Source of the DNA: HGM13233 sp900762805
GTDB lineage: Bacteria > Bacillota > Clostridia > Oscillospirales > Ruminococcaceae
Direction of reading: 5' to 3'
Assembly (NCBI GenBank): GCA_937993755.1
Contig: CALKMA010000040.1
Span: forward strand, 1-52,132
Length of the DNA: 52,132 bases
A model generated the notes under the pieces. It ran no database searches and was not told where the DNA came from. It was given only the letters and a program-made list of their open reading frames with translations. A program made the position numbers and the translations under genes. Each line of letters begins with the position of its first letter. Position 1 is the first letter of the stretch. Shown piece by piece: positions 34,136 to 41,331 of this stretch.

Positions 34136-34441
34136 TTATTCCCAGTAGCCCGACATTTCAAAGTCAACGCAGTCAAACTCTATAATATTGTCCCAATCCC
34201 TCGCCAAAATGATATTATCAACTTGTTCAGCCACATACAACTCGTCCAATGTTTTATAGTAGGCAACAGCTTGCCTTTCAATATTTCCGCATCTTTGGAA
34301 TGAACACATACCATCATAAATAGTAATCATATATTCATCGGGTTTATCTTTGAATACTAAGCGCAGCTCTGCCTCAATATGTTCTTCGTTTATGCTTTTT
34401 AACAGCAAGGTTTTTATTTCTTCAAAAGTATATTTTGTCAT
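34136..34441 (-). CDS. Small protein of unknown family in the immunity cluster
   Basis: This 101-residue acidic protein begins MTKYTFEEIKTLLLK. It contains EYMITIYDGMCSFQRCG and ends with aspartate-rich RDWDNIIEFDCVDFEMSG. I do not recognise the family. Size, acidity and position between Imm70-like and DUF2185 genes suggest another immunity protein. The frame extends upstream to 34558 with about 39 extra residues that look unrelated and may be a fossil of another gene. I place the start at 34441, behind GGAAAG. Confidence 0.6.
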   Translation of the reverse strand: MTKYTFEEIKTLLLKSINEEHIEAELRLVFKDKPDEYMITIYDGMCSFQRCGNIERQAVAYYKTLDELYVAEQVDNIILARDWDNIIEFDCVDFEMSGYWE

Positions 34442-34616
34442 AACATTCTTTCCGTTTACGGCTTTCATAGGTGATAGCTCATTTTTATTCGATACCCGCA
34501 TAGCCCGCAATACAAGCTTGGAAATCGAGCTGATCGTATGCGCTAAGTCAAATCCCATATCCGCAGCCCCCTTCGTGGACCGAAACTATTGCTTAAAATT
34601 AAAATAAGGATGCCCC

Positions 34617-34982
34617 TTACCCAATCACCTTACCCGATTGTGTATCAACAAAATACCTTTTACCATTTTCAATGTGAAATTCCAAATCAGTTCCTACGGG
34701 AAGATTGTATATAGCAAGAATAGCGGGTTCAATATTTGCGAAGGTATTAAAGTCCACAACTGTCATATTTTTGCTGTTATTAATATATTCTTGCGTGTCC
34801 GTATCACCGATGGCTCGCCAACCATTATCAGCCGCATTGGTACTATTTTCACGGAATATCCATTTTAGTTTGGATTTTCCCTCTAACAAAGACTTAGTGA
34901 TAATCATTCCACCTGCATTACTGATAAAAATTGCTTTCTTATTCTCTTTATTTTCCTTTTTGAAAATATCAAACAATCCCAT
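34617..34982 (-). CDS. DUF2185/Imm33-like protein
   Basis: This 121-residue protein begins MGLFDIFKKENKEN. It has the DUF2185 pattern: an IFISNAGGMIITKSLLEGK strand-helix, WIFRE, then NGWRAIGDTDTQEY and IEPAILAIYNLPVGTDLEF. DUF2185 (Imm33) members are predicted immunity proteins in polymorphic-toxin systems. The lysine-rich N-terminus and low GC contrast with the host genes. ATG 34982 has GGGGGG six bases upstream; an upstream in-frame start is less likely. Confidence 0.72.
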   Translation of the reverse strand: MGLFDIFKKENKENKKAIFISNAGGMIITKSLLEGKSKLKWIFRENSTNAADNGWRAIGDTDTQEYINNSKNMTVVDFNTFANIEPAILAIYNLPVGTDLEFHIENGKRYFVDTQSGKVIG

Positions 34983-35156
34983 AATTCCCCCCGCCACTTT
35001 GATTTCAAGGCTAATTATACCATATAAGTTCAAAATAATCTACTACTGTGTATCAAACGGCTGGATTGCTCCTGTAAAATGTGTAATGAGATCTTCAGAT
35101 TACACCCGAAATAAGAAAAGCCGCCGTATGTTGACGGCGACCTTTCTTGTGCAATT

Positions 35157-35537
35157 TTAGCGGTAAATAAGCTCGTTTAATACGATTTCCATAGCAGCGT
35201 TTCGCAGGTTGTTCATTTTCTGTACCCACAGCATTTGGTTTTCCGCTTTGAGCGTTTCCGTCACTCCCTCTTTTTCGGAAAGCTGTTTTACCAGCCGAGA
35301 GAACATTTCCTCTGCTTGCCGGTCAATGTCGGCAAGGTAACTGTTCAGTTTGCCGCTGGTGAGCAGAGAGGTATACAGCGCCCTGCGATTGGCTTTGAGA
35401 TAGCGTCGGTGCCGTTGCCCCCATACACCGATATGCCGTTCTTCTTTTTCGGCGGGTAACTCCAAGCAAGGGATATAGTAATCGCCTTGCAATTCATACC
35501 AAAGCCCGTTGCGCTTGTCATAAATGTACTTGTCCAT
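35157..35537 (-). CDS. tnpV: TnpV transposon-encoded protein
   Basis: This 126-residue TnpV-like protein is common in clostridial transposons and mobilizable elements. It begins MDKYIYDKRNGLWYELQGDY, contains GVWGQRHRRYLKANRRALY, and ends with a helical segment (GVTETLKAENQMLWVQKMNN). It is basic and likely nucleic-acid binding, but its function is not established. GGAGG lies upstream of ATG 35537. A truncated relative of its C-terminus occurs at 35905-36036. Confidence 0.88.
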   Translation of the reverse strand: MDKYIYDKRNGLWYELQGDYYIPCLELPAEKEERHIGVWGQRHRRYLKANRRALYTSLLTSGKLNSYLADIDRQAEEMFSRLVKQLSEKEGVTETLKAENQMLWVQKMNNLRNAAMEIVLNELIYR

Positions 35538-35563
35538 CTTGAAAACCTCCAGTATAATATATT

Positions 35564-35593
35564 CGCACATATGTCACAGTTTCCCGATTGCCA
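35564..35593 (+). repeat. Inverted copy B of the 30-bp element motif
   Basis: CGCACATATGTCACAG-TTTCCCGATTGCCAC on the forward strand matches the reverse strand of 30149-30182 with small indels. It lies 34 bp inside the candidate attR. Confidence 0.6.
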
Positions 35594-35626
35594 CACCTTG
35601 TTATATCGTGTTGTCGGTTTTTCTTG

Positions 35627-35663
35627 CCCTTGCTTTTGCCCTTATAAGGTGTTGGAGCAAGGG
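35627..35663. other. Candidate attR of the inner mobilizable element
   Basis: An 8-bp inverted repeat (CCCTTGCT 35627-35634 with AGCAAGGG 35656-35663) flanks TTTTGCCCTTAT (35634-35645), the same 12-bp core as at 28790-28801. The 22 bp starting CCCTTG agree at 20 positions between the sites, and where one arm differs (T to C) the opposite arm changes to match. This is what attL/attR core sites look like. Confidence 0.6.
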
Positions 35664-35867
35664 TGAAACGGTGTGAAATCGTATAAAGGGATAAGGCGAA
35701 CACATTGAGATAAACCCTTTGTTTTCAAGCGCTTCGGAGGTTTTTATTAACGCCCTATGCAGGGTAGTAACCACTTATAAAATTGTGGTTTTCAAATTCC
35801 AGTTTGTCTCGTACTTTTACAAATAAATTATACCAGAAAATTATGAAGAAATCTACCGTTTAGATAA
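35664..35867. other. Spacer between attR and the TnpV remnant
   Basis: AT-rich, no supportable gene. It contains the dyad AACCAC/GTGGTT (35770-35793). It probably belongs to the older outer element into which the inner one inserted. Confidence 0.4.
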
Positions 35868-35898
35868 GACCGCCCGGATATATTTGGCTCGGGCGGTC
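35868..35898 (-). terminator. Hairpin downstream of the TnpV remnant
   Basis: A perfect 9-bp stem GACCGCCCG/CGGGCGGTC (35868-35876 with 35890-35898), seven bases beyond the remnant's stop on the reverse strand. No clear T-run follows. Confidence 0.5.
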
Positions 35899-35904
35899 TC
35901 GGTA

Positions 35905-36036
35905 TCAATCATATATCAGTTCAAACTTCACGATAGCTTCCGCTTGTGCCTTGCAAGCGTTCATCTGCCGCACCCATTCCATTTGATTCTCGGATTTCAG
36001 CTTTTCGGTCACGCCGTTTCGCTTTTTTGCCTCCTG
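35905..36036 (-). pseudogene. TnpV C-terminal remnant
   Basis: A reverse-strand frame of 43 codons reads like a TnpV C-terminus (GVTEKLKSENQMEWVRQMN, then a helix ending ELIYD and TGA), closely resembling the intact TnpV 0.4 kb away. The N-terminal two thirds are missing; the sequence beyond 36036 turns into unrelated GC-richer DNA. This break is the likely right edge of the island. Confidence 0.8.
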
Positions 36037-36185
36037 CCTGCGGTATCAAAAGTTATGTGCTCTATAAGACTTCCAGATCAAGTGATCAAGAAGACTTTTA
36101 GGGCATATAACACCGGCCGCGGTCAGCCGCCGCAGGCTGCCGGCGAACCAAAAGCACAGAATACAGCTTTCAGCATCAGATATGT
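36037..36185. other. Right junction of the island with chromosome
   Basis: Composition shifts from AT-rich element DNA to GC-rich host DNA. No gene is visible. The terminator that follows (36186-36224) has no gene before it, suggesting its upstream gene was lost or displaced. Confidence 0.5.
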
Positions 36186-36228
36186 GCCCCGCCCTGCGCC
36201 GCCACAGGCCGCGCAGGGCGGGGCTTTT
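36186..36228 (+). terminator. Orphan intrinsic terminator
   Basis: A perfect 14-bp GC-rich stem (36186-36199 with 36211-36224) is followed by TTTT. It stands on the forward strand without an upstream gene on the host side of the island junction. Confidence 0.85.
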
Positions 36229-36279
36229 CCATGCGGCCGGAAAACCGTGAAAAAACTCAAAAATATTTTAATTACCCCC

Positions 36280-36308
36280 TTGACAATATATGAACACTTG
36301 AATATAAT
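36280..36308 (+). promoter_or_regulatory. Full-consensus promoter of the metal-efflux operon
   Basis: TTGACA (36280-36285), exactly 17 bp, TATAAT (36303-36308). A promoter this strong is usual where a repressor holds it off until metal arrives. Confidence 0.9.
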
Positions 36309-36314
36309 AACATG

Positions 36315-36328
36315 TGAGCAAATGTTCA
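36315..36328 (+). promoter_or_regulatory. ArsR/SmtB-type operator
   Basis: TGAGCA-AA-TGTTCA is an imperfect dyad of the 12-2-12 type bound by CadC/CzrA repressors. It begins seven bases after the -10, over the transcription start, so bound repressor would block initiation. TGAACA at 36291-36296 in the promoter spacer may be a further half-site. Confidence 0.75.
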
Positions 36329-36349
36329 TACGTTTTAGGAGGGCAGATC

Positions 36350-36712
36350 ATGATCGACAAGAATAACATCGAGCGCTGCGACTATCTGCACGCGCATGAG
36401 GACATTATCGACAAGGTCAAGGCTGAAATGCCGGACGATGACCTGCTGTGCGATCTGTCGGAGCTTTTCAAGGTGTTCGGCGATTCGACCCGCATCCGTA
36501 TCCTGTATGTTCTGTTTGAATCGGAGATGTGCGTGTGCGATATCGCCCAGCTGCTCGGCATGACGCAGTCGGCCATCTCGCATCAGCTGCGCATCCTGAA
36601 GGCCAACAGTCTCGTTTCGGCCCGGCGGGACGGCAAAACGGTGTTCTACGCTTTGGCCGACGACCATGTGCGTACCATCATCGGCCAGGGCCTCGACCAC
36701 GTTATCGAATAA
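36350..36712 (+). CDS. ArsR-family metal-sensing repressor (CadC-like)
   Basis: This 120-residue winged-helix repressor is expected to leave DNA on binding Cd2+, Pb2+ or Zn2+. The alpha3 metal motif appears as SEMCVCDIAQLLGM with the paired cysteines of CadC, and an N-terminal cysteine (ERCDY) could complete the thiolate site. The alpha5 region (DDHVRTIIGQGLDHV) holds Asp and His residues typical of a zinc site. Recognition helix MTQSAISHQLRIL follows. ATG 36350 has AGGAGGG seven bases upstream. It is first in an operon with a metal chaperone and a P1B ATPase. Confidence 0.92.
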   Translation: MIDKNNIERCDYLHAHEDIIDKVKAEMPDDDLLCDLSELFKVFGDSTRIRILYVLFESEMCVCDIAQLLGMTQSAISHQLRILKANSLVSARRDGKTVFYALADDHVRTIIGQGLDHVIE

Positions 36713-36738
36713 TTTATTTTCAGAGAGGAAGAACAACC

Positions 36739-36957
36739 ATGAAAAAGCGTTATCAGCTCAAGGATCTCGACTGCGCCAACTGCGCTGCCAAAATGGAGGA
36801 GGCCATCAATAAGATCGACGGCGTCCAGAAAGCCGAAGTCAGCTTCATGATGCAGAAGCTGACCGTTGAGGCCGACGAAGACCGCTTTGACGAGATCATG
36901 AAGGAGGTCGTCAAGACCTGCCGCCGCGTCGAGCCGGACTGCGAGATCGTTCTGTAA
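36739..36957 (+). CDS. HMA-domain metallochaperone
   Basis: This 72-residue protein consists of one heavy-metal-associated domain. The metal-binding CxxC is in LKDLDCANCAAKMEE, followed by the usual beta-alpha-beta pattern. The following ATPase lacks its own N-terminal HMA domain, so this looks like the detached metal-binding domain delivering ions to it. GAGAGGAAGAAC lies upstream. The ion is probably Zn2+ or Cd2+ by operon context; CxxC alone would also suit Cu+. Confidence 0.9.
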   Translation: MKKRYQLKDLDCANCAAKMEEAINKIDGVQKAEVSFMMQKLTVEADEDRFDEIMKEVVKTCRRVEPDCEIVL

Positions 36958-36981
36958 AATCTGATGGTTTAGGAGCCGTTT

Positions 36982-38817
36982 ATGACAAAGACTCAGAAGC
37001 GGACGCTGGTCCGCATCCTGATCTGCGCGGTGATGTTCGGGCTGTCCTTTGTGCTGCCGCTTGAGGGCACCGCCATGCTGCTTTGGATCGCCGCCGCCTA
37101 CCTCATCGTGGGCTACGACATCCTGCTTCGCGCTGTCCGCAACATTGCGCACGGTCAGGTGTTTGATGAAAACTTTCTGATGGTGGTCGCCACTCTCGGC
37201 GCCTTTGGCATTGCCAAATATGAGGAAGCGCTGGAGGTCATGCTGTTTTATCAGATCGGCGAGCTGTTCCAGTCCTACGCTGTCGGCCGCTCGCGCCAGT
37301 CGATCGCCGGCCTGATGGATATCCGCCCTGATTTTGCCAATATCATGGTGGACGGAGAGCTGACCGAGACCGATCCCGACGATGTGGCCGTCGGCACGAC
37401 GATTTACGTCCGTCCGGGCGAGAGAGTGCCCATCGACGGCGTTGTGCTGGAGGGAAGCTCATCGCTTGACACCTCGGCGCTGACCGGCGAATCGGCCCCG
37501 CGCGATGTGGCGGCGGGCGACGAGGTCATCAGCGGCTGCGTCAACATGAGCGGCCTTCTTACCATCCAAACGACAAAGGAATTTTCCGATTCCACCGTTG
37601 CCCGCATCCTTGAGCTGGTTGAGAATGCCGGCGAGAACAAGGCAAAGTCGGAAAACTTCATCACGAAATTTGCCCGCTATTACACGCCGGCTGTCGTGTT
37701 CAGCGCCGTGGCGCTGGGCGTCATCCCGCCCCTTCTGCTGCATGGCAATTGGTCCGAATGGATCCGCCGCGCGCTGACCTTCCTGGTCGTTTCCTGCCCC
37801 TGCGCGCTGGTCATTTCCGTGCCGCTGAGCATCTTCGGCGGCATCGGCGGCGCTTCCACCAACGGTATCCTGTTCAAGGGCGGCAACTATCTGGAGGCCT
37901 TTGCGAAGGTTGGCACAGTGCTGTGCGACAAGACCGGCACCCTCACCGAGGGCAGCTTCAGCGTCAGCCATGTTGAAGCGGCCGGCATGGGGGAGGATGA
38001 GCTGCTGCGGCTGGCGGCTGCCGCCGAGCAGTTTTCGACCCATCCCATAGCCCGCTCGATCGTAACGGCCTACGGCGACCAGCCGGCGGCGGCCTCCGGC
38101 GTACAGGAGATATCGGGACGCGGCGTCATGGCAGCGGTCGAGGGCCGTCAGGTGGCGGCCGGCAATGCTGCGCTGATGGATGACTGCGGCGCACAGCTGC
38201 CCGAAGGCCGCACTGCCGGCACGGCAGTCTATATCGCGGTCGATGGCCGCTATGCCGGCTGTATCACCATTGCCGACCGCGTCAAGCCCCGCGCCAAAGA
38301 GGCCATCGAGGGTCTGCATAAGCTGGGTGTTGAAAAGACCGTCATGCTGACGGGCGACAGCCAGCCCGCGGCCGACGCCGTAGCGGCCGAGCTTGGCATC
38401 CGCGACGTTCACGCTGCGCTGCTGCCGCAGGACAAGATGAAGTGGCTGGAGAAGTATCTCACTGACAAGACCGGCACGCTTGTCTTTGTGGGCGACGGCA
38501 TCAATGACGCTCCGGCGCTGATGCGCGCCGATGTCGGCGTCGCTATGGGTGCGCTGGGCTCCGACGCCGCTATCGAGGCGGCCGATGTCGTGCTGATGGA
38601 CGACGATCCCTATAAGCTGGTGACCGGCATGAAGATCGCCCGCCGCACCACCGCCATCGTGCGGCAGAATATCGCTTTTGCCTTAGTGGTCAAGCTGGCT
38701 GTGCTGGTGCTGACCGCCGTTGGCCTCGCTTCGATGCAGCTGGCAGTGTTTGCCGATGTGGGCGTGGCTGTGCTGGCCATTCTCAACGCCATGCGCACGC
38801 TGCGGTATAAGGGATGA
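36982..38817 (+). CDS. P1B-type Zn/Cd-translocating ATPase (ZntA/CadA-like)
   Basis: This 611-residue membrane pump exports divalent heavy metals. Motifs: TGES (near residue 167), membrane CPC in SCPCALVIS (near 271), phosphorylation site DKTGTLT (near 314), the HP motif in FSTHPIARS, and GDGINDAPAL near the C-terminus. The last membrane segment contains DVGVAVLAILNAMR, the Asp-x-Gly pattern of Zn/Cd pumps rather than Cu pumps. The N-terminal HMA domain is absent and supplied by the preceding gene. GGAG lies upstream of ATG 36982. Confidence 0.95.
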   Translation: MTKTQKRTLVRILICAVMFGLSFVLPLEGTAMLLWIAAAYLIVGYDILLRAVRNIAHGQVFDENFLMVVATLGAFGIAKYEEALEVMLFYQIGELFQSYAVGRSRQSIAGLMDIRPDFANIMVDGELTETDPDDVAVGTTIYVRPGERVPIDGVVLEGSSSLDTSALTGESAPRDVAAGDEVISGCVNMSGLLTIQTTKEFSDSTVARILELVENAGENKAKSENFITKFARYYTPAVVFSAVALGVIPPLLLHGNWSEWIRRALTFLVVSCPCALVISVPLSIFGGIGGASTNGILFKGGNYLEAFAKVGTVLCDKTGTLTEGSFSVSHVEAAGMGEDELLRLAAAAEQFSTHPIARSIVTAYGDQPAAASGVQEISGRGVMAAVEGRQVAAGNAALMDDCGAQLPEGRTAGTAVYIAVDGRYAGCITIADRVKPRAKEAIEGLHKLGVEKTVMLTGDSQPAADAVAAELGIRDVHAALLPQDKMKWLEKYLTDKTGTLVFVGDGINDAPALMRADVGVAMGALGSDAAIEAADVVLMDDDPYKLVTGMKIARRTTAIVRQNIAFALVVKLAVLVLTAVGLASMQLAVFADVGVAVLAILNAMRTLRYKG

Positions 38818-38868
38818 CGGCACAGCTGCCGGAGGGCCGACCGTTTACAGCTGAGATTTGATGAGAGA

Positions 38869-38909
38869 GGCTCCGCTTCCTGACCTTTGGTTCAGGAGCG
38901 GGGCTTTTC
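38869..38909 (+). terminator. Terminator of the metal-efflux operon
   Basis: A long imperfect hairpin (GGCTCCGCTTCCTGACC pairing with GGTTCAGGAGCGGGGC) is followed by TTTTCTTCTG, about 50 bp after the P1B ATPase stop. Confidence 0.75.
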
Positions 38910-39057
38910 TTCTGAAATTCAGTCTTCTGTCAAGCTGCGGTGACAGACCGCTCCGGCCGGCTTTGCTGATATTCCCGCTCTGCCGCCGGTCCAGACTCGG
39001 CTCACAGTGAGTGATAAATCATGACTGCGCTTTGCTGACGGCCATCGCTTTCCCCTC

Positions 39058-39086
39058 TTGACAAACCGTTCGGAACGCTGTAGAAT
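39058..39086 (+). promoter_or_regulatory. Promoter of the Mn2+ riboswitch leader
   Basis: TTGACA (39058-39063), 17 bp, TAGAAT (39081-39086). Transcription would begin near 39093, just before the aptamer. Confidence 0.8.
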
Positions 39087-39105
39087 AATATCACAATTCA
39101 TAACC

Positions 39106-39225
39106 CGTGAGGGAGTAGTCGGCGCCGTTGGCGCGGCAAGTCAACATGCATGGCCGGTTTCCGGTCTGGCTTACCTTAAATGACAAGACTCATGTATAGC
39201 GCGAAAGCTATACATGAGTCTTTTT
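39106..39225 (+). ncRNA. yybP-ykoY (manganese) riboswitch with terminator
   Basis: The leader carries hallmarks of the yybP-ykoY Mn2+ aptamer: GGGAGTAG (39111-39118), AGTCAACATG (39139-39148), a GGCCGG...CCGGTC arm and ATGACAAGAC (39180-39189). A perfect 15-bp terminator stem follows (39186-39200 with 39207-39221), loop GCGAAA and TTTTT. The aptamer closing helix CGTGAG (39106-39111) can pair with CTCATG (39189-39194), part of the terminator's 5' arm. Mn2+ binding would thus prevent termination, an ON switch. The downstream genes are an S9 peptidase and a P2-type ATPase. Confidence 0.88.
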
Positions 39226-39268
39226 AATCGGAGCTTTCATAAAGGATCGATTTTTTGGCGCCGCGCTC

Positions 39269-39298
39269 TTGTGCCGCCGCGCCCGGATATGGTATTAT
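39269..39298 (+). promoter_or_regulatory. Weak candidate second promoter before the S9 peptidase
   Basis: TTGTGC (39269-39274), 18 bp, TATTAT (39293-39298), 33 bp before the peptidase ATG. If active, it would give metal-independent expression in addition to riboswitch read-through. Confidence 0.35.
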
Positions 39299-39330
39299 AT
39301 TCCTGACAATAATTTTCTGGGAGGGTCAGT

Positions 39331-41313
39331 ATGAAAAGAACAGATCCTGAGCTGTTTGCAGCCTTTCGGCTGTCCTGCAACCTGTCGGTCAACGAGAATG
39401 GCATCTTTTTTGTCAGCAAGCAGGCCGACCTGAAGAAGAACACCTACCGTCTCAAGCTCTGCCGGCTGGAAAACGGCCGCGAAAAGGAGCTGGCCGAGGT
39501 GGGGGCGCCCGGCTACTGGCATTGCGGCGAGAAGCTGTTATATATCGAAAAAGAGGATGAAAAGAAAAAGGCGGCACGCATCTTCCCGGAGACGACGCTG
39601 CGCTGCCTCAGCTATGACGGCCGCACCAAGCGCGACGTTGCCCGCCTGCCGCACGCGGTGAGCGAGATGGCTTTTCTTTCGGAGAACGATTTTTATTTCA
39701 CTGCCGCCGAGAGCCTGCACCGCGATCGCGCGCTGGCTGAAAACAAGGGAAACCGCCGCAAGGCCGAAAAGCAGCTGGCCGGCGAGGCTGACTACAACGT
39801 TTTCACCGAGCTTCCGTTCTGGGAGAACGGCGAAGGCGTCATCGACGGCGGCCGCACTCGGCTCTATCACTATGAGGGCGGTACCGTCACGCAGGTAACG
39901 GGAGATGAAACAACGGTTTCCCGCCTGACACTCGACCCTGAGCACACGCGGCTCGCCTTTATCGCCTCGGCCTATACTGACCGCCAGCCGCTGACCGACC
40001 GGCTCTACTGTATCGACCTTGCCACCGGCGAGGTGCGCGACATTACCTCGGCCGATGACCTGAGCCACGATCAGCTCGGCTTTCTGCACGACGGAAGGCT
40101 GGCCTTTACCGCCAGCGTCAACGGCGCCTATGGGCTCAATCAGAATGCCGACCTCTATCTCTATGACTTTGAAGCGGGCGCCGCCCAAAAGCTGTGGAGC
40201 GGCAGCGGGATGAGCCTCGGCAATTCGGTCGGCAGCGATCTCTCGGCCGGCCGAAGCCTCGGCCACCCGATTTATGAGGGCGGCGAGAGACTCTTTACCC
40301 TTGCCACCGACAACGACCATACCGACATCGTCGGCATTTCCAAGCAGACGGGCGAGCTGTCGGTGCTGCTGGGCGCCGCCGGCATGATCAGCGAGGCGGT
40401 GCTGTGGGGAGACACTTTCTATTATGTGGCGCACCGCGGCCTCAACGGGCCGGAGATCTTCAAGTGCGACCTTTCCGGCGCCGAGACGCAGCTCAGCTAC
40501 AGCAACGCCGCCATCGGCCTCGACTATGAATTCTCGGCCCCGCGCCGTATCGAATTCACCAACGAGGCGGGCGACACCATCTACGGCTACGGCATTGCTC
40601 CCATCGGCTACAAAAAGGGCATCCGCTACAAAACGGTGCTTTCGGTACACGGCGGCCCCAAGACGGCCTTCGGCACCAACCTGTTCCATGAGATGCAGCT
40701 GCTGGCCGCCAACGGGTATGCCGTCATCTACTGCAACCCCACCGGCAGCGACGGCCGGGGCGACCGCTTTGCCGATATCCGCGGGCGCTACGGCGACATC
40801 GACTACCGCGATATCATGACCTTCTGCGATAAAGCAGCCGAGCAGTTCGATTTCGTTGACCCCGACCGCATGGCTGTTATCGGCGGCAGCTACGGCGGCT
40901 TTATGACCAACTGGGTCATCGGCCATACCGACCGCTTCAAGGCCGCCGTATCGCAGCGCAGCATATCCAACTGGATCACCTTCACCATGACCAGCGATAT
41001 CGGCCCCTATTTCGGCACCGACCAGACGGCCGGTGATATCTGGCAGAGCCAGCAGAAGCTGTGGGAGCAGTCGCCGCTCAAATACGCCGACGCCGTCAGG
41101 ACGCCGACCCTTTTTATCCATGCCGACTGCGACTACCGCTGCCCGCTCAGCGAGGGCGTCAGCATGTACACGGCGCTCAAGGTACACGGCGTGCCGACGC
41201 GCATGTGCGTTTTCAAGGGAGAAAATCACGAGCTGTCAAGAAGCGGCAAGCCGCTTCACAGGGTCCGCCGCCTCCGGGAGATCCTCGGCTGGCTGGATCA
41301 ATATTTAGGATAG
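39331..41313 (+). CDS. S9 family serine peptidase (prolyl oligopeptidase type)
   Basis: This 660-residue peptidase or acylaminoacyl-peptidase has an N-terminal beta-propeller (about 1-400) and a C-terminal alpha/beta-hydrolase domain. The catalytic serine is in GGSYGGF (near residue 521), the aspartate in HADCDYRCP (near 600) and the histidine in GENHELSRSG (near 633). HGGP forms the oxyanion region near 442. There is no signal peptide. GGGAGGG precedes the ATG. Standing between a Mn2+ riboswitch and a cation ATPase (gap 18 bp to the latter), it would be co-regulated with metal export, an odd pairing for this family. Confidence 0.93.
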   Translation: MKRTDPELFAAFRLSCNLSVNENGIFFVSKQADLKKNTYRLKLCRLENGREKELAEVGAPGYWHCGEKLLYIEKEDEKKKAARIFPETTLRCLSYDGRTKRDVARLPHAVSEMAFLSENDFYFTAAESLHRDRALAENKGNRRKAEKQLAGEADYNVFTELPFWENGEGVIDGGRTRLYHYEGGTVTQVTGDETTVSRLTLDPEHTRLAFIASAYTDRQPLTDRLYCIDLATGEVRDITSADDLSHDQLGFLHDGRLAFTASVNGAYGLNQNADLYLYDFEAGAAQKLWSGSGMSLGNSVGSDLSAGRSLGHPIYEGGERLFTLATDNDHTDIVGISKQTGELSVLLGAAGMISEAVLWGDTFYYVAHRGLNGPEIFKCDLSGAETQLSYSNAAIGLDYEFSAPRRIEFTNEAGDTIYGYGIAPIGYKKGIRYKTVLSVHGGPKTAFGTNLFHEMQLLAANGYAVIYCNPTGSDGRGDRFADIRGRYGDIDYRDIMTFCDKAAEQFDFVDPDRMAVIGGSYGGFMTNWVIGHTDRFKAAVSQRSISNWITFTMTSDIGPYFGTDQTAGDIWQSQQKLWEQSPLKYADAVRTPTLFIHADCDYRCPLSEGVSMYTALKVHGVPTRMCVFKGENHELSRSGKPLHRVRRLREILGWLDQYLG

Positions 41314-41331
41314 GAGAAACAACAGAATCTT

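Noticed and set aside
38919..39101. 60-codon reverse frame beside the Mn2+ riboswitch
   Set aside because: No ribosome-binding site and it overlaps the riboswitch promoter; the protein has no recognisable pattern.
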